A stretch of DNA of 64,000 nucleotides from Burkholderiales bacterium (GTDB taxonomy: Bacteria; Pseudomonadota; Gammaproteobacteria; Burkholderiales; Burkholderiaceae_C), in assembly GCA_016702555.1 (NCBI GenBank), contig JADJDV010000002.1, positions 186,001 to 250,000 of the forward strand, written 5' to 3'. Under the pieces are notes generated by a model that saw only the letters and a program-made list of their open reading frames with translations, searched no databases and was not told the origin of the DNA. This document shows positions 25,639-34,612 of this stretch, piece after piece; positions within the stretch are counted from its first letter, which is position 1; every line of letters starts with the position of its first letter. The translations under genes were made by a program, and so were the position numbers.

Positions 25639-27594
25639 TCAGGGCAGCAGCGTGGGCGCCTGCAGCAGCGCCATGTCGGCCACGCGGCGCGGCGTGCCGA
25701 TGGGCGCGCCGGCCTGGCCTTGCTGGACCGCCCGCAGGTCCTGCTCGCTCGGGTACAGGCCGGCCAGCCAGTAGTCCATGACGCGGCGCGCCAGTGGCGC
25801 GGCGTGGGCGGCGCCAAAGCCGGCGTTCTCGACGATGACGGCGACGGCGATCGTCGGCGCTTCGGCCGGCGCGAAGGCGATGTAGAGCGAGTGGTCGCGC
25901 TGGTGCTCGGCCAGCTTGGCGGCGTTGTAGCGGCTCTTCTGGCCGATGCTGACCGCCTGCGCGGTGCCGGTCTTGCCGCCCGACAGGTAGGGCGCGCCGG
26001 CGAACACGCCGCGCGAGGTGCCTTCCAGCGTCACGCCGACCATGGCGCGCAGCACGCGATTGACGTGGTCGGCCTTGTAGCCGAGGGGCTGGCCGGGCGG
26101 CTGCGGCACCTCGATCACCTGCTGGCTGACGGCGTCCTGGCGCGCCTTCACCAGGTGCGGCACGTGGCGCACGCCGCCGGCGGCCAGGGTGGCGGTGGCG
26201 CTGGCCAGTTGCAGCATGGTGAAATGGTTGTAGCCTTGGCCGATGCCCAGCGAGATGGTCTCGCCGGCGTACCAGCGCTGCTGCTCGGGCCGCTTGTAGG
26301 TGTGGCGCTTCCACTCGGTCGAGGGCAGCACGCCGCGCGTTTCGCCCGGGATGTCGATGCCGGTGATCTGGCCGAAGCCGAGCGGCTTCATGAAGTCGTG
26401 GATGGCGTTCACGCCCATGTCGTTGGCCAGCATGTAGTAATACACGTTGCTGGACTTGACGATGCTGCGGTGCAGATCGACCGCGCCCAGCGCGTGGCCG
26501 GAGCGGAAGGTGTGGCCGGCGAAGGTCCAGGAGCCGCCGTCCATGATGGTGGTGCCGGGCAGGCGCTTGCCAGTCTCCAGCGCGGCCAGGCCCATGAAGG
26601 GCTTGTAGGTCGAGCCGGGCGGGTAGGTGCCGCGCAGCGCGCGGTTCAGCAGCGGCTTGTCGAGCGATTCGTTCAGTTCGGCCCAGCTCTCGTGGTCGAT
26701 GCCGTCGACGAACAGGTTGGGGTCGTAGCCGGGCTTGCTGACGAAGGCCAGGATCTCGCCGTTGCGCGGATCGATGGCCACCAGCGCGCCGCGGCGCTCG
26801 CCGTACAGATCCTCGACCATTTTCTGCAGGTTGATGTCGAGCGACAGGCGGATCGACTCGCCCGGCGTGGCCGGATGGCTGGCCAGGCGCCGCACCGCGT
26901 GACCGCCGGCCGAGGTCTCCATCTGCTCGACGCCGGTGATGCCGTGCAGCGCCTGCTCGTAGCTGCTCTCGATACCGAGCTTGCCAATGTAGTCGGTGCC
27001 GCGGTAGTTGGCGACCTCGTCGGAGTCCTCGATGCGCTCCTTCTCGCGCTGGTTGATGCGGCCGATGTAGCCGATCACGTGGGCGCCGGTCTCGCCCAGC
27101 GGGTAGGTGCGGAACAACCGCGCCTTGATCTCCACGCCCGGAAAGCGGTAGCGCTGGGCGGCGAAGCGCGCCACCTCCTCCTCCGACAGGCGGGTGCGGA
27201 TCGGCAGCGACTCGAAGCTCTTGGTGTCCTGGCGCAGGCGCTCGAAGCGGCGCCGGTCGCGCGCCGTGATCTCGACCACCTCGCCGATGGCGTCGATGGT
27301 CTCGGCCAGCGGGCGCCCGGTGCGCGAGGGCGTGATCTCCAGCGTGTAGGACTTGTAGTTGGTGGCCAGCACGACGCCGTTGCGGTCCAGGATTTCGCCC
27401 CGGTTGGGCACGATCGGCACCACCGCGGTGCGGTTGGTCTCGGCGCGCTGCGCCAGCTCGTCGTAGCGCAGCACCTGCAGGTTGTAGAGCCGCCAGGCCA
27501 GCAGGCCGAAGCAGCCCAGCACCAGCAGCGCCAGCGCCAGCACGCGCAGGCGAAAGCGCCCCAGCTCGGCTTCGGCGTTGTGCAGTTCGGTCAT
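25639..27594 (-). CDS. mrdA: Penicillin-binding protein 2 (elongation-specific transpeptidase)
   Basis: The 651-residue inner-membrane protein has one N-terminal anchor (about residues 14-34), a PBP dimerisation region, and a transpeptidase domain with the SxxK nucleophile (PGSTYKPFMG), SxN (VKSSNVYYYM) and KTG (SGGKTGTAQAV) motifs. PBP2 crosslinks peptidoglycan during lateral-wall growth with RodA and the Mre proteins. It is the last gene of mreB-mreC-mreD-mrdA, starting 11 bp after mreD. No rodA follows; katA does. Confidence 0.95.
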   Translation of the reverse strand: MTELHNAEAELGRFRLRVLALALLVLGCFGLLAWRLYNLQVLRYDELAQRAETNRTAVVPIVPNRGEILDRNGVVLATNYKSYTLEITPSRTGRPLAETIDAIGEVVEITARDRRRFERLRQDTKSFESLPIRTRLSEEEVARFAAQRYRFPGVEIKARLFRTYPLGETGAHVIGYIGRINQREKERIEDSDEVANYRGTDYIGKLGIESSYEQALHGITGVEQMETSAGGHAVRRLASHPATPGESIRLSLDINLQKMVEDLYGERRGALVAIDPRNGEILAFVSKPGYDPNLFVDGIDHESWAELNESLDKPLLNRALRGTYPPGSTYKPFMGLAALETGKRLPGTTIMDGGSWTFAGHTFRSGHALGAVDLHRSIVKSSNVYYYMLANDMGVNAIHDFMKPLGFGQITGIDIPGETRGVLPSTEWKRHTYKRPEQQRWYAGETISLGIGQGYNHFTMLQLASATATLAAGGVRHVPHLVKARQDAVSQQVIEVPQPPGQPLGYKADHVNRVLRAMVGVTLEGTSRGVFAGAPYLSGGKTGTAQAVSIGQKSRYNAAKLAEHQRDHSLYIAFAPAEAPTIAVAVIVENAGFGAAHAAPLARRVMDYWLAGLYPSEQDLRAVQQGQAGAPIGTPRRVADMALLQAPTLLP

Positions 27595-27605
27595 CGGTCA
27601 GCGCC

Positions 27606-28124
27606 TCACAAGGGGCGGTTGGCGTCCGGGTTGGGCGCGCGCCGCTGCGGCGCCAGCAGCAGCCAGTGCACGATCGGCCACAAGGCGGCTTCCAGCAGCG
27701 GCGCCAGCAGCACGATCCAGCCCGGAAACGCGCCGCCGCCGATCAGGCGCAGGGCGATGGTAATGGCGTGCGCGGCGGCGAACAAGGGCAACAGCTGCAG
27801 CGCCTGCGCCGGCACCGAGAACCACAGCACGCGCCGGTGCGCCATGATGGCGAAATAGATCAGCACCGCGTAGGCCAGTGCGTGCTGGCCCAGCAGCGAG
27901 GCCTGGTGCACGTCCAGCGCCAGGCCGAACAGAAAGGCCGCGCCCAGGCCGACGCGGCGCGGTTGGTGGATGCTCCAGAACACCAGCACCACCGCCAGCA
28001 CGTCGGGCATCCAGACCAGGCGCCCGAGTGGCAGCAGGCCCAGCATCAGCGCCACCAGCAGGCTGCCCCAGATGAAGCCGGGGCTGGCCGGCAGCAGCAA
28101 GGTGCGACCGCGCGGCAGGATCAT
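27606..28124 (-). CDS. mreD: Rod shape-determining membrane protein MreD
   Basis: The 172-residue protein starts at ATG 28124 (MILPRGRTLLLPASP), overlapping the mreC stop (ATGA), and has five hydrophobic segments including PDVLAVVLVFWSIHQPRRVG and FLFGLALDVHQASLLGQHAL, the most conserved MreD stretch. It works with MreB, MreC, PBP2 and RodA in the elongasome. Confidence 0.92.
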   Translation of the reverse strand: MILPRGRTLLLPASPGFIWGSLLVALMLGLLPLGRLVWMPDVLAVVLVFWSIHQPRRVGLGAAFLFGLALDVHQASLLGQHALAYAVLIYFAIMAHRRVLWFSVPAQALQLLPLFAAAHAITIALRLIGGGAFPGWIVLLAPLLEAALWPIVHWLLLAPQRRAPNPDANRPL

Positions 28125-29083
28125 TGGCGCGCCTTTGCGCGTGTCGACGCGGCGGAGGCCGCCGCCGTGGCGGCGCTGGCCGGGCTTGACGCCGCCACGG
28201 CGGGCGCGGCGGTGCCGGCGGCCGATGGGCGCTCGACCGGCGCCAGCACCATCACATGGGTCACGCCTTGCAGCTGCGCCAACGGCTGGCATTGGATGCG
28301 GGCGAAGCTGGAATCGCTGCGGCGCTCCACGTTCACCACCCGCGCCACCGGCAGGCCCGGCGGGTACACGCCGTCGACGCCGCTGGTGGTCAGCAGGTCG
28401 CCCTCGCGCACGTCCTCGGTGACCGCCATGTAGCGCAGTTCCATCAGGCCGCGCTGCGGCGTCGGGTCGCCGTAGGCGACGCTGCGCGTGCCGGTGCGCG
28501 CGTTCATCACCGGAATCACCTGGTCGCGGTCGATCAGCAGCGTGACCTCGCTGACGAAGGGGTACACCCGCGTCACTTGCCCGAGCACGCCGGATTCGTC
28601 CATCACCGGCGCGCCGGGCTGGATGCCCTGCACCTGCCCCTTGCCAATCACCACGCGGCGGCTGTAGGGGTCGGTGGCGTCGTACAGCACCTGGGCCGCG
28701 ATGCCGCTCACCGGCATGCGCTCGCGCAAGGCCAGCAGCGCGCGCAGGCGGGCGTTTTCCAGCAGCAGCTGGTCGACCTGGCCAGCGCGCTGCGACTGCT
28801 CGGCCAGGCGCCGGCGCGCCGCTTCCTCGGTCTTGCGCGCGGTCTTCAGGTCGGTCAGATAGCTGGTCAGCGTCTGCCCCCACTGCACCGGCTGCAACGC
28901 CAGCCATTGCGCCGGATACAACACCGTGGCGATGGCGGCGCGCAGCGGCTGCACCACGTGAAAGCGCGCGTCCGCCACCATCAAGAACAGCGCCAGCGCG
29001 CTGAAGAACACCAGCCGCGACAGCGCCGACGGCCCCTGCTTGAACAGCGGCGGCGGCGTGCGGTCGAAGGTGTCGAGAGCCAT
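28121..29083 (-). CDS. mreC: Rod shape-determining protein MreC
   Basis: The 320-residue protein has one N-terminal transmembrane helix (residues about 24-42), a coiled coil (about 85-120: TARKTEEAARRRLAEQSQRA) and the two-barrel periplasmic domain (VVIGKGQVQGIQPGAPVMDE, DLLTTSGVDGVYPPGLPVA). The C-terminal 45 residues are an Ala/Ser-rich tail. MreC scaffolds PBP2. The 270-bp gap to mreB is filled with palindromic repeats, so transcript levels of mreB and mreC may differ. Confidence 0.93.
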   Translation of the reverse strand: MALDTFDRTPPPLFKQGPSALSRLVFFSALALFLMVADARFHVVQPLRAAIATVLYPAQWLALQPVQWGQTLTSYLTDLKTARKTEEAARRRLAEQSQRAGQVDQLLLENARLRALLALRERMPVSGIAAQVLYDATDPYSRRVVIGKGQVQGIQPGAPVMDESGVLGQVTRVYPFVSEVTLLIDRDQVIPVMNARTGTRSVAYGDPTPQRGLMELRYMAVTEDVREGDLLTTSGVDGVYPPGLPVARVVNVERRSDSSFARIQCQPLAQLQGVTHVMVLAPVERPSAAGTAAPAVAASSPASAATAAASAASTRAKARQ

Positions 29084-29193
29084 GGCGGTCAGCGGCGCGA
29101 CGCGGGTGACGTCACTACCAAAACAGGAGCATTATCAGCCGGGTCTGTTGGTATTGAGCGCTATTTGCGATCGAGGTACGACCCTCGCCCCAA

Positions 29194-29217
29194 CCCTCTC
29201 CCGCTTGCGGGAGAGGG
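29194..29217. repeat. REP-like hairpin between mreB and mreC
   Basis: CCCTCTCCCGC and GCGGGAGAGGG form an 11-bp perfect inverted repeat with a 2-nt centre. It shares the CTCTCCC/GGGAGAG theme with 6583-6601. Confidence 0.6.
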
Positions 29218-29282
29218 AGAAAACCCAAGGCTGCGCAGCAAGCCCGATCAAGTGGCCGCGGAGCAGGCCATCCCAGAACGCC

Positions 29283-29327
29283 GTGGTCGGGGTCTCCCCG
29301 ACCACCAGCGTTGTCCCCTTGAGGGGA
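29283..29327. repeat. Two further hairpins between mreB and mreC
   Basis: GTGGTCGGGG-TCT-CCCCGACCAC (29283-29305) is a perfect 10-bp stem; TCCCCT-TG-AGGGGA (29314-29327) follows. They occupy the rest of the 270-bp gap, which shows no coding potential. Confidence 0.55.
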
Positions 29328-29353
29328 AGGCGCGCCGCGCCACAGGGGTGGGC

Positions 29354-30397
29354 CTATTCATTCGTGAAGATATTGCCCAGGCGCTCCATGCGCTCCAGCG
29401 CCAGGCCGCAGCCGCGCACCACGCAGGTCAGCGGCTCCTCGGCCACCAGCACCGGCAGGCCGGTTTCTTCGGCCAGCAGGCGCTCCAGGTCGCGCAGCAG
29501 CGCGCCGCCGCCCGTGAGCATCATGCCGCGCTCGGCGATGTCGGCGCCGAGCTCGGGCGGGGTTTCTTCCAGCGCCTTCTTGACCTCGGAGACGATGTTG
29601 TTGAGCGGCTCGGTCAGCGCCTCCAGCACCTCGTTGCTGCTGATGGTGAAGCTGCGCGGCACGCCCTCCGACAGGTTGCGGCCCCTGACCTCCATCTCGC
29701 GGATCTCGCTGCCCGGAAAGGCGCTGCCGATTTGCTTCTTGATCGCCTCGGCGGTGGGGTCACCAATCAGCATGCCGTAGTTGCGGCGGATGTAGTTGAT
29801 GATGGCGTCGTCGAACTTGTCGCCGCCCACGCGCGCCGAGCCCTTGTAGACCATGCCGCCGAGCGAGATCACGCCGACCTCGGTGGTGCCGCCGCCGATG
29901 TCGACCACCATCGAGCCGCTGGCTTCGCTCACCGGCAGGCCGGCGCCGATGGCGGCGGCCATCGGCTCCTCGATCAGGTACACCTCGCTGGCACCGGCGG
30001 CCAGCGCCGACTCGCGGATGGCGCGGCGCTCGACCTGGGTCGAACCGCAAGGCACGCAGATGATGATGCGCGGGCTGGGCTTGAACAGGCCGCGCGGGTG
30101 CACCATGCGGATGAACTGCTTGAGCATCTGCTCGGTGACGGTGAAGTCGGCGATGACGCCGTCCTTCATGGGCCGGATCGCCTCGATGTTGCCGGGCACC
30201 TTGCCCAGCATGGCCTTGGCCTCGCTGCCGACGGCCTGGATCGTCTTCTTGCCCTGCGGGCCGCCTTCGTGACGGATCGCCACCACCGAGGGCTCGTCCA
30301 GGACGATGCCCTTGTCGCGTGCGTAAATCAGGGTGTTGGCGGTGCCCAGGTCGATCGCCAGGTCGGTGGAGAAGTACCGACGAAAAGCTCCAAACAT
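29354..30397 (-). CDS. mreB: Rod shape-determining actin-like protein MreB
   Basis: The 347-residue ATPase polymerises under the membrane to direct elongation. It begins MFGAFRRYFSTDLAIDLGTA, with the phosphate-1 motif DLGTANTLIY, phosphate-2 VVDIGGGTTEVGVISLGG and adenosine motif MMLTGGGALLRDLE. ATG 30397 was chosen because AGAAGGA lies upstream and the product begins with the conserved membrane-binding helix. The open frame further upstream is not family sequence. It diverges from gatC. Confidence 0.96.
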   Translation of the reverse strand: MFGAFRRYFSTDLAIDLGTANTLIYARDKGIVLDEPSVVAIRHEGGPQGKKTIQAVGSEAKAMLGKVPGNIEAIRPMKDGVIADFTVTEQMLKQFIRMVHPRGLFKPSPRIIICVPCGSTQVERRAIRESALAAGASEVYLIEEPMAAAIGAGLPVSEASGSMVVDIGGGTTEVGVISLGGMVYKGSARVGGDKFDDAIINYIRRNYGMLIGDPTAEAIKKQIGSAFPGSEIREMEVRGRNLSEGVPRSFTISSNEVLEALTEPLNNIVSEVKKALEETPPELGADIAERGMMLTGGGALLRDLERLLAEETGLPVLVAEEPLTCVVRGCGLALERMERLGNIFTNE

Positions 30398-30598
30398 GAA
30401 ATATCCTTCTGGGGCAGCCGGCTGGCGCCAGTCGCCTGCGCCCGCGGTCTCGCTGCGAAAATGGGCGTTGTTTTCGCGCAAATGTGGCCTGCTTCAAGGC
30501 CCTTGCGGCAAAGGCGAGATAATAACCGATCACCCCGCGCGGCCGACCACCGCCGCGTGCCCGCAGCGCGCATTGGCCGCCATTTTCGCAACTATTTC

Positions 30599-30898
30599 AT
30601 GTCTTTGACCGCCACCGACATCGAGCGCATCGCGCAATTGGCGCGCCTGTCGCTCGACGAACCGGGCCAAGCGCTGATGCTGACCCGTCTGAACAGCTTC
30701 TTTGGCATCGTCGAGGCCATGCGCGCGGTGGACACCACCGGCGTCGAGCCGCTGGCGCACCCGCTGGCCGTGATCCAGGACGTGCAGCTGCGCCTGCGCG
30801 ACGATGTGGTCAGCGAGCCCGACCAGCGCGCCGCCAACCAGCAGAATGCCCCGGCCGTCGAGGACGGGCTGTTTCTGGTGCCCAAGGTAATCGAATGA
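30599..30898 (+). CDS. gatC: Aspartyl/glutamyl-tRNA amidotransferase subunit C
   Basis: The 99-residue protein starts MSLTATDIERIAQLARLSLD at ATG 30599 and ends EDGLFLVPKVIE, both conserved in GatC. It wraps GatA and GatB and stabilises the amidotransferase that converts Glu-tRNA(Gln) and Asp-tRNA(Asn) to their amide forms. Its stop overlaps the gatA start (ATGA). The open frame extends far upstream antisense to mreB/mreC but is not coding there. Confidence 0.93.
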   Translation: MSLTATDIERIAQLARLSLDEPGQALMLTRLNSFFGIVEAMRAVDTTGVEPLAHPLAVIQDVQLRLRDDVVSEPDQRAANQQNAPAVEDGLFLVPKVIE

Positions 30899-32367
30899 CC
30901 TCGCCGGCCCTGCACCACCTGAGTGTGGCCGACTTGAGCCGGCGCCTGCGTACGCGCGAGCTGTCGGCCCTTGAATTGACGCAACATCTGTTGGCGCGCA
31001 TCGGGCGCCACGCCGAGCTGGGCGCGTTTCTGGCCACCGACGAGGCCGTGAGCCTGACGCAGGCGGCCGCCGCCGACGCCCGGCTGGCGCGCGGCGAGGC
31101 GCACGCGCTGACCGGGATTCCGCTGGCGCACAAGGACGTCTTCGTCACGCGCGACTTCCCCACCACCGCCGGCTCGAAGATGCTGGCCGGCTACCGCTCG
31201 CCTTTCGACGCCAGCGTGGTGACACGCCTGGCCGAGGCCGGCATGGTGTGCCTGGGCAAGCTCAACTGCGACGAGTTCGCCATGGGCTCGGCGACCGAGA
31301 CCTCGGCGTTTGCCACGGCACACAACCCGTGGGACCCAACGCGCATCCCCGGCGGGTCGTCTGGCGGCAGCGCCATCGCGGTGGCGGCGGGGCTGGCGCC
31401 CTGCGCCACCGGCACCGACACCGGCGGCTCGATCCGGCAGCCGTCGAGCTTTTGCAACCTCACCGGCATCAAGCCGACCTATGGCCGCGCGTCGCGCCAC
31501 GGGATGATCGCCTACGGCTCCAGCCTGGACCAGGCCGGCCCGATGGCGCGCAGCGCCGAAGACTGCGCGTTGTTGCTCACGGCCATGTGCGGGCCGGATC
31601 CGGACCGCGACTCGACCTCGCTCGACGTGCCGGCGGAGGATTTCACGCGCATGCTGGCGGGCAGTATCGAGGGTCTGCGCATCGGCGTGCCGAAGGAGTT
31701 CTTTGGCGATGGCCTGTCGGCCGATGTGCGCGCCGCCGTCGAGGCGGCGCTGGCCGAGCTGCAAAAGCTGGGCGCGCGGCTGATCCCGATCACGCTGCCG
31801 CGCACCGAGCTGTCGATCCCGGTGTTCTACATCATCGCCCCGGCCGAGGCCAGCTCCAACCTGGCGCGCTTCGACGGCGTGCGCTACGGCCACCGTGCGG
31901 CCGAGTACAGCGACCTGCTCGACATGTTCAAGCAGAGCCGCGCCGAGGGCTTCGGCGACGAGGTCAAGCGTCGCATCATGACCGGCACCTACGTGCTGAG
32001 CCACGGCTATTACGACGCCTACTACCTGCAGGCGCAGAAGATCCGCCGCATGATCGCCGACGACTTCCAGCACGCCTTCACGCAATGCGACGTGATCGCC
32101 GGCCCCGTGGCGCCTGCGGTGGCGCGCCGCATTGGCGAGACGGCGAACGACCCGCTGGCGGACTACCTGGCCGACATCTTCACGCTGCCGGCCTCGTTGT
32201 CCGGCTTGCCGGCGCTGAGCGCGCCGGCCGGCTTTGGCGAGGGCGGCATGCCGGTCGGCCTGCAGCTGATCGGCAACTATCTGCAGGAAAACCGCTTGCT
32301 GAACGTGGCGCACCGCCTGCAGCAGGCCACCGATTTCCACCTCCGCGTACCGGGGGAGTTCCAATGA
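30895..32367 (+). CDS. gatA: Aspartyl/glutamyl-tRNA amidotransferase subunit A
   Basis: The 490-residue amidase-signature enzyme supplies ammonia from glutamine. The Ser-cisSer-Lys triad is visible: Lys in IPLAHKDVFVT, cis-Ser in the GGSSGGSAIAVAAG loop, and the nucleophile in GTDTGGSIRQPSSF. Length and order fit GatA. It is coupled to gatC upstream and separated from gatB by an 82-bp repeat-like spacer. Confidence 0.95.
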   Translation: MTSPALHHLSVADLSRRLRTRELSALELTQHLLARIGRHAELGAFLATDEAVSLTQAAAADARLARGEAHALTGIPLAHKDVFVTRDFPTTAGSKMLAGYRSPFDASVVTRLAEAGMVCLGKLNCDEFAMGSATETSAFATAHNPWDPTRIPGGSSGGSAIAVAAGLAPCATGTDTGGSIRQPSSFCNLTGIKPTYGRASRHGMIAYGSSLDQAGPMARSAEDCALLLTAMCGPDPDRDSTSLDVPAEDFTRMLAGSIEGLRIGVPKEFFGDGLSADVRAAVEAALAELQKLGARLIPITLPRTELSIPVFYIIAPAEASSNLARFDGVRYGHRAAEYSDLLDMFKQSRAEGFGDEVKRRIMTGTYVLSHGYYDAYYLQAQKIRRMIADDFQHAFTQCDVIAGPVAPAVARRIGETANDPLADYLADIFTLPASLSGLPALSAPAGFGEGGMPVGLQLIGNYLQENRLLNVAHRLQQATDFHLRVPGEFQ

Positions 32368-32445
32368 GCCCCCACGCTCCCCACTTCGTGTGGTCGCTGC
32401 CCCCCGCGGGGGCTGGCCTCCCTTGGGGCGGCCCTGCGGGAGTCC
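32368..32445. repeat. Repeat-like G+C palindromic spacer between gatA and gatB
   Basis: The spacer contains CCCCACGCTCCCCACTTCGTG, GCCCCCCGCGGGGGC (palindrome) and CCTTGGGGCGGCCCTGCGG. I recall this block as a common intergenic sequence in Comamonadaceae; not checked. It ends in the GGGAG that serves as the gatB ribosome site. Confidence 0.4.
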
Positions 32446-32449
32446 GGAG

Positions 32450-33922
32450 ATGACCGTGAACCTGATCCAGGGCTACGAGGTCGTCATCGGTTTCGAGACG
32501 CACGCCCAGCTGCAGACGCAGACCAAGATCTTCAGCCGCGCCGCCACCGCCTTTGGCGCCGCGCCCAACACCCAGGCCAGCGCGGTCGACATGGCGCTGC
32601 CCGGCACGCTGCCGGTGATGAACCGTGAGGCAGTGCAGTGCGCGATCAAGCTGGGGCTGGCGCTGGGCAGCCATATCGCGCCGCGCAGCATCTTCGCGCG
32701 CAAGAACTACTTCTACCCCGACCTGCCCAAGGGCTACCAGATCAGCCAGTTCGAGTTGCCGGTGGTGCAGGGCGGCGAGGTGTCGTTCTTCGTCCCTTCG
32801 ACAGGCTCAGGACAGGCGGCTGTGGAAAAGAAGATCGTGCGCCTGGTGCGTGCGCATCTGGAAGAAGACGCCGGCAAGTCGCTGCATGACGACTTCCACG
32901 GCATGAGCGGGATCGACCTGAACCGCGCCGGCACGCCGCTTTTGGAGATCGTCACCGAGCCCGACATGCGCAGCAGCGCCGAGGCGGTGGCCTATGCCAA
33001 GGAGTTGCACAAGATCGTCACCTGGATCGGTGTGTGCGACGGCAACATGCAGGAAGGCAGCTTCCGCTGCGACGCCAACGTCAGCGTGCGCAAGCCGGGC
33101 GCGCCGCTGGGCACGCGGCGCGAGATCAAGAACCTGAACAGCTTCAAGTTCATGCAGCAGGCGATCGACTACGAGATCCGCTGGCAGATCGAGCAGATCG
33201 AGGACGGCAAGAAGATCAGCCAAGCCACCGTGCTGTTCGACCCCGACAGCGGCGAGACGCGCGCCATGCGCAGCAAGGAAGACTCGGCCGACTACCGCTA
33301 CTTCCCCGATCCCGATCTGCCGCCGCTCTGCATTTCGGAGCAATGGATCGAGCAAACGCGGGCGCAAATGCCCGAATTGCCGCGCAAGATGGCCGAGCGC
33401 TTCGTGGCCGACTACGGCCTGCCCGAATACGACGCCACCACGCTGACGCAGTCGCCCGCGATGGGCGCCTACTTCGAGGCGGCGGCCCAGGCCAGCGGCC
33501 AGGCCAAGCTGGCCAGCAACTGGGTGATGGGTGAAATCTCCCGGCGGCTGAACACCGAGGAGATCGACATCGAGGCCAGCAAGGTGTCGGCCGCGCAACT
33601 GGCCGCGCTCATTGGCCGCATCCAGGACGGCACCATCAGCAACGCGGCGGCGCGTCAGGTGTTCGAGGCGCTGTGGTCGGGCGAAGGCAGCGAGGTGGAT
33701 GCCGTCATCGAGACCAAGGGCCTGAAGCAGATGAATGACACCGGCGCGCTGGAGAAAATCGTCGACGAGGTCATTGCGGCCAACCCGGACAACGTGGCGC
33801 AGTTCAAGGCCGGCAAGGACAAGGCCTTCAACGCCCTGGTCGGCCAGGTGATGAAGGCCAGCAAGGGCAAGGCCAATCCGGCGCAGGTGAACGAGCTGCT
33901 GCGCGCGCGCCTGGGTTCCTGA
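32450..33922 (+). CDS. gatB: Aspartyl/glutamyl-tRNA amidotransferase subunit B, with an in-frame repeat insertion
   Basis: The 490-residue protein phosphorylates the misacylated tRNA and completes amidation. Family segments: GYEVVIGFETHAQL, FYPDLPKGYQISQFE, HLEEDAGKSLHDDF, GIDLNRAGTPLLEIVTEPDM, RCDANVSVRKPG, and a C-terminal YqeY-like tail domain (about residues 335-490). ATG 32450 has GGGAG 7 nt upstream. Between SFFV and EKKIVRLVR the sequence has an extra PSTGSGQAAV encoded by a dispersed repeat; the frame is kept and the rest looks intact, so activity is probably retained. Confidence 0.94.
   Translation: MTVNLIQGYEVVIGFETHAQLQTQTKIFSRAATAFGAAPNTQASAVDMALPGTLPVMNREAVQCAIKLGLALGSHIAPRSIFARKNYFYPDLPKGYQISQFELPVVQGGEVSFFVPSTGSGQAAVEKKIVRLVRAHLEEDAGKSLHDDFHGMSGIDLNRAGTPLLEIVTEPDMRSSAEAVAYAKELHKIVTWIGVCDGNMQEGSFRCDANVSVRKPGAPLGTRREIKNLNSFKFMQQAIDYEIRWQIEQIEDGKKISQATVLFDPDSGETRAMRSKEDSADYRYFPDPDLPPLCISEQWIEQTRAQMPELPRKMAERFVADYGLPEYDATTLTQSPAMGAYFEAAAQASGQAKLASNWVMGEISRRLNTEEIDIEASKVSAAQLAALIGRIQDGTISNAAARQVFEALWSGEGSEVDAVIETKGLKQMNDTGALEKIVDEVIAANPDNVAQFKAGKDKAFNALVGQVMKASKGKANPAQVNELLRARLGS
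32795..32816. repeat. Dispersed TTCGACAGGCTCAGG element inside gatB
   Basis: The 22-nt sequence contains TTCGACAGGCTCAGGACAG, the core of a widespread intergenic repeat whose translations give PSTGSGQ, FDRLRTG or PEPVEG-type peptides. Here it is read in frame as gatB residues 116-123. Confidence 0.75.
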
Positions 33923-33932
33923 GGCGGCGGCG

Positions 33933-34595
33933 CTAGCGCTTGCCGGCGGCGTCGGCCGCCTTGGCCGTCCACAGCGTTTGCAGGCGCGCGGCTTCCTCGT
34001 CGAAGCGCGCCTGGATGCGCTGTTGCTCGTCCTGCTGACCGGCGATGGCGCGACGCTGGGTGGCCAGCGCCTGCGCGTTGTCCTCGATGCTGCGGCGCAG
34101 CCGGGTCGGCGCGCGCGATGGGTCTTTTCTATAGAACTCCATTTCCTCGTCCAGCGCCGCGCGTTCGGCCGTCAACTCGGCGATGCGGCGCTCGGCGCTG
34201 TCCGCCACGGCCTGCGTTTGTCCCAGCGCTGCGGCGCGCGCGGCTTCATGCGCGGCCATGTCGGGGTAACGCGTGACCAGTGCCTGGTCGCGCCGCAGCA
34301 GGTTCTGCTCACGCTCGCGCGCGCGTGCCTGCGCGTGCGCCTGGGACTCGCGCGCCGCGCGCTCGGCCGCCGTGGGCGTGGGAGGGATCACGCGCCGGGT
34401 GGCGCCGCTGCGGCCCAGCTCGCGCTGCTCGCGATCGAGGCAGTCGAGCATCGGCCGGTCCGACTTCAGATGGCGCCCCTGCCGGTCGGTGCAGCTGTAG
34501 ATGGCTTGTGCGCTCGCCAGCGGTGTGATGCACAGCAGCGCCGCGGCCAGCAGCAGGCCGGGCGAGAGAGCGGTCAGCGCGCGGGCGGACGGCAT
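33933..34595 (-). CDS. Exported coiled-coil protein with DUF4124-like N-terminus
   Basis: The 220-residue product starts at ATG 34595 (GGGAA upstream), with a signal peptide ending ASAQ at about residue 29. The next segment, AIYSCTDRQGRHLKSDRPML, resembles DUF4124 (a short beta-hairpin domain in many proteobacterial envelope proteins). Residues 75-200 are charged, Ala/Arg/Glu-rich and predicted to form coiled coils. It converges on gatB with a 10-bp gap and follows pyrE. Function unknown. Confidence 0.72.
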   Translation of the reverse strand: MPSARALTALSPGLLLAAALLCITPLASAQAIYSCTDRQGRHLKSDRPMLDCLDREQRELGRSGATRRVIPPTPTAAERAARESQAHAQARAREREQNLLRRDQALVTRYPDMAAHEAARAAALGQTQAVADSAERRIAELTAERAALDEEMEFYRKDPSRAPTRLRRSIEDNAQALATQRRAIAGQQDEQQRIQARFDEEAARLQTLWTAKAADAAGKR

Positions 34596-34612
34596 GGGGT
34601 ATTCCCGCTCGG

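Noticed and set aside
30398..30598. Divergent promoters between mreB and gatC (GATAAT and repeated TTTTCGC motifs)
   Set aside because: No -35 box with acceptable spacing could be assigned; the TTTTCGC repeats are short and not clearly symmetrical.
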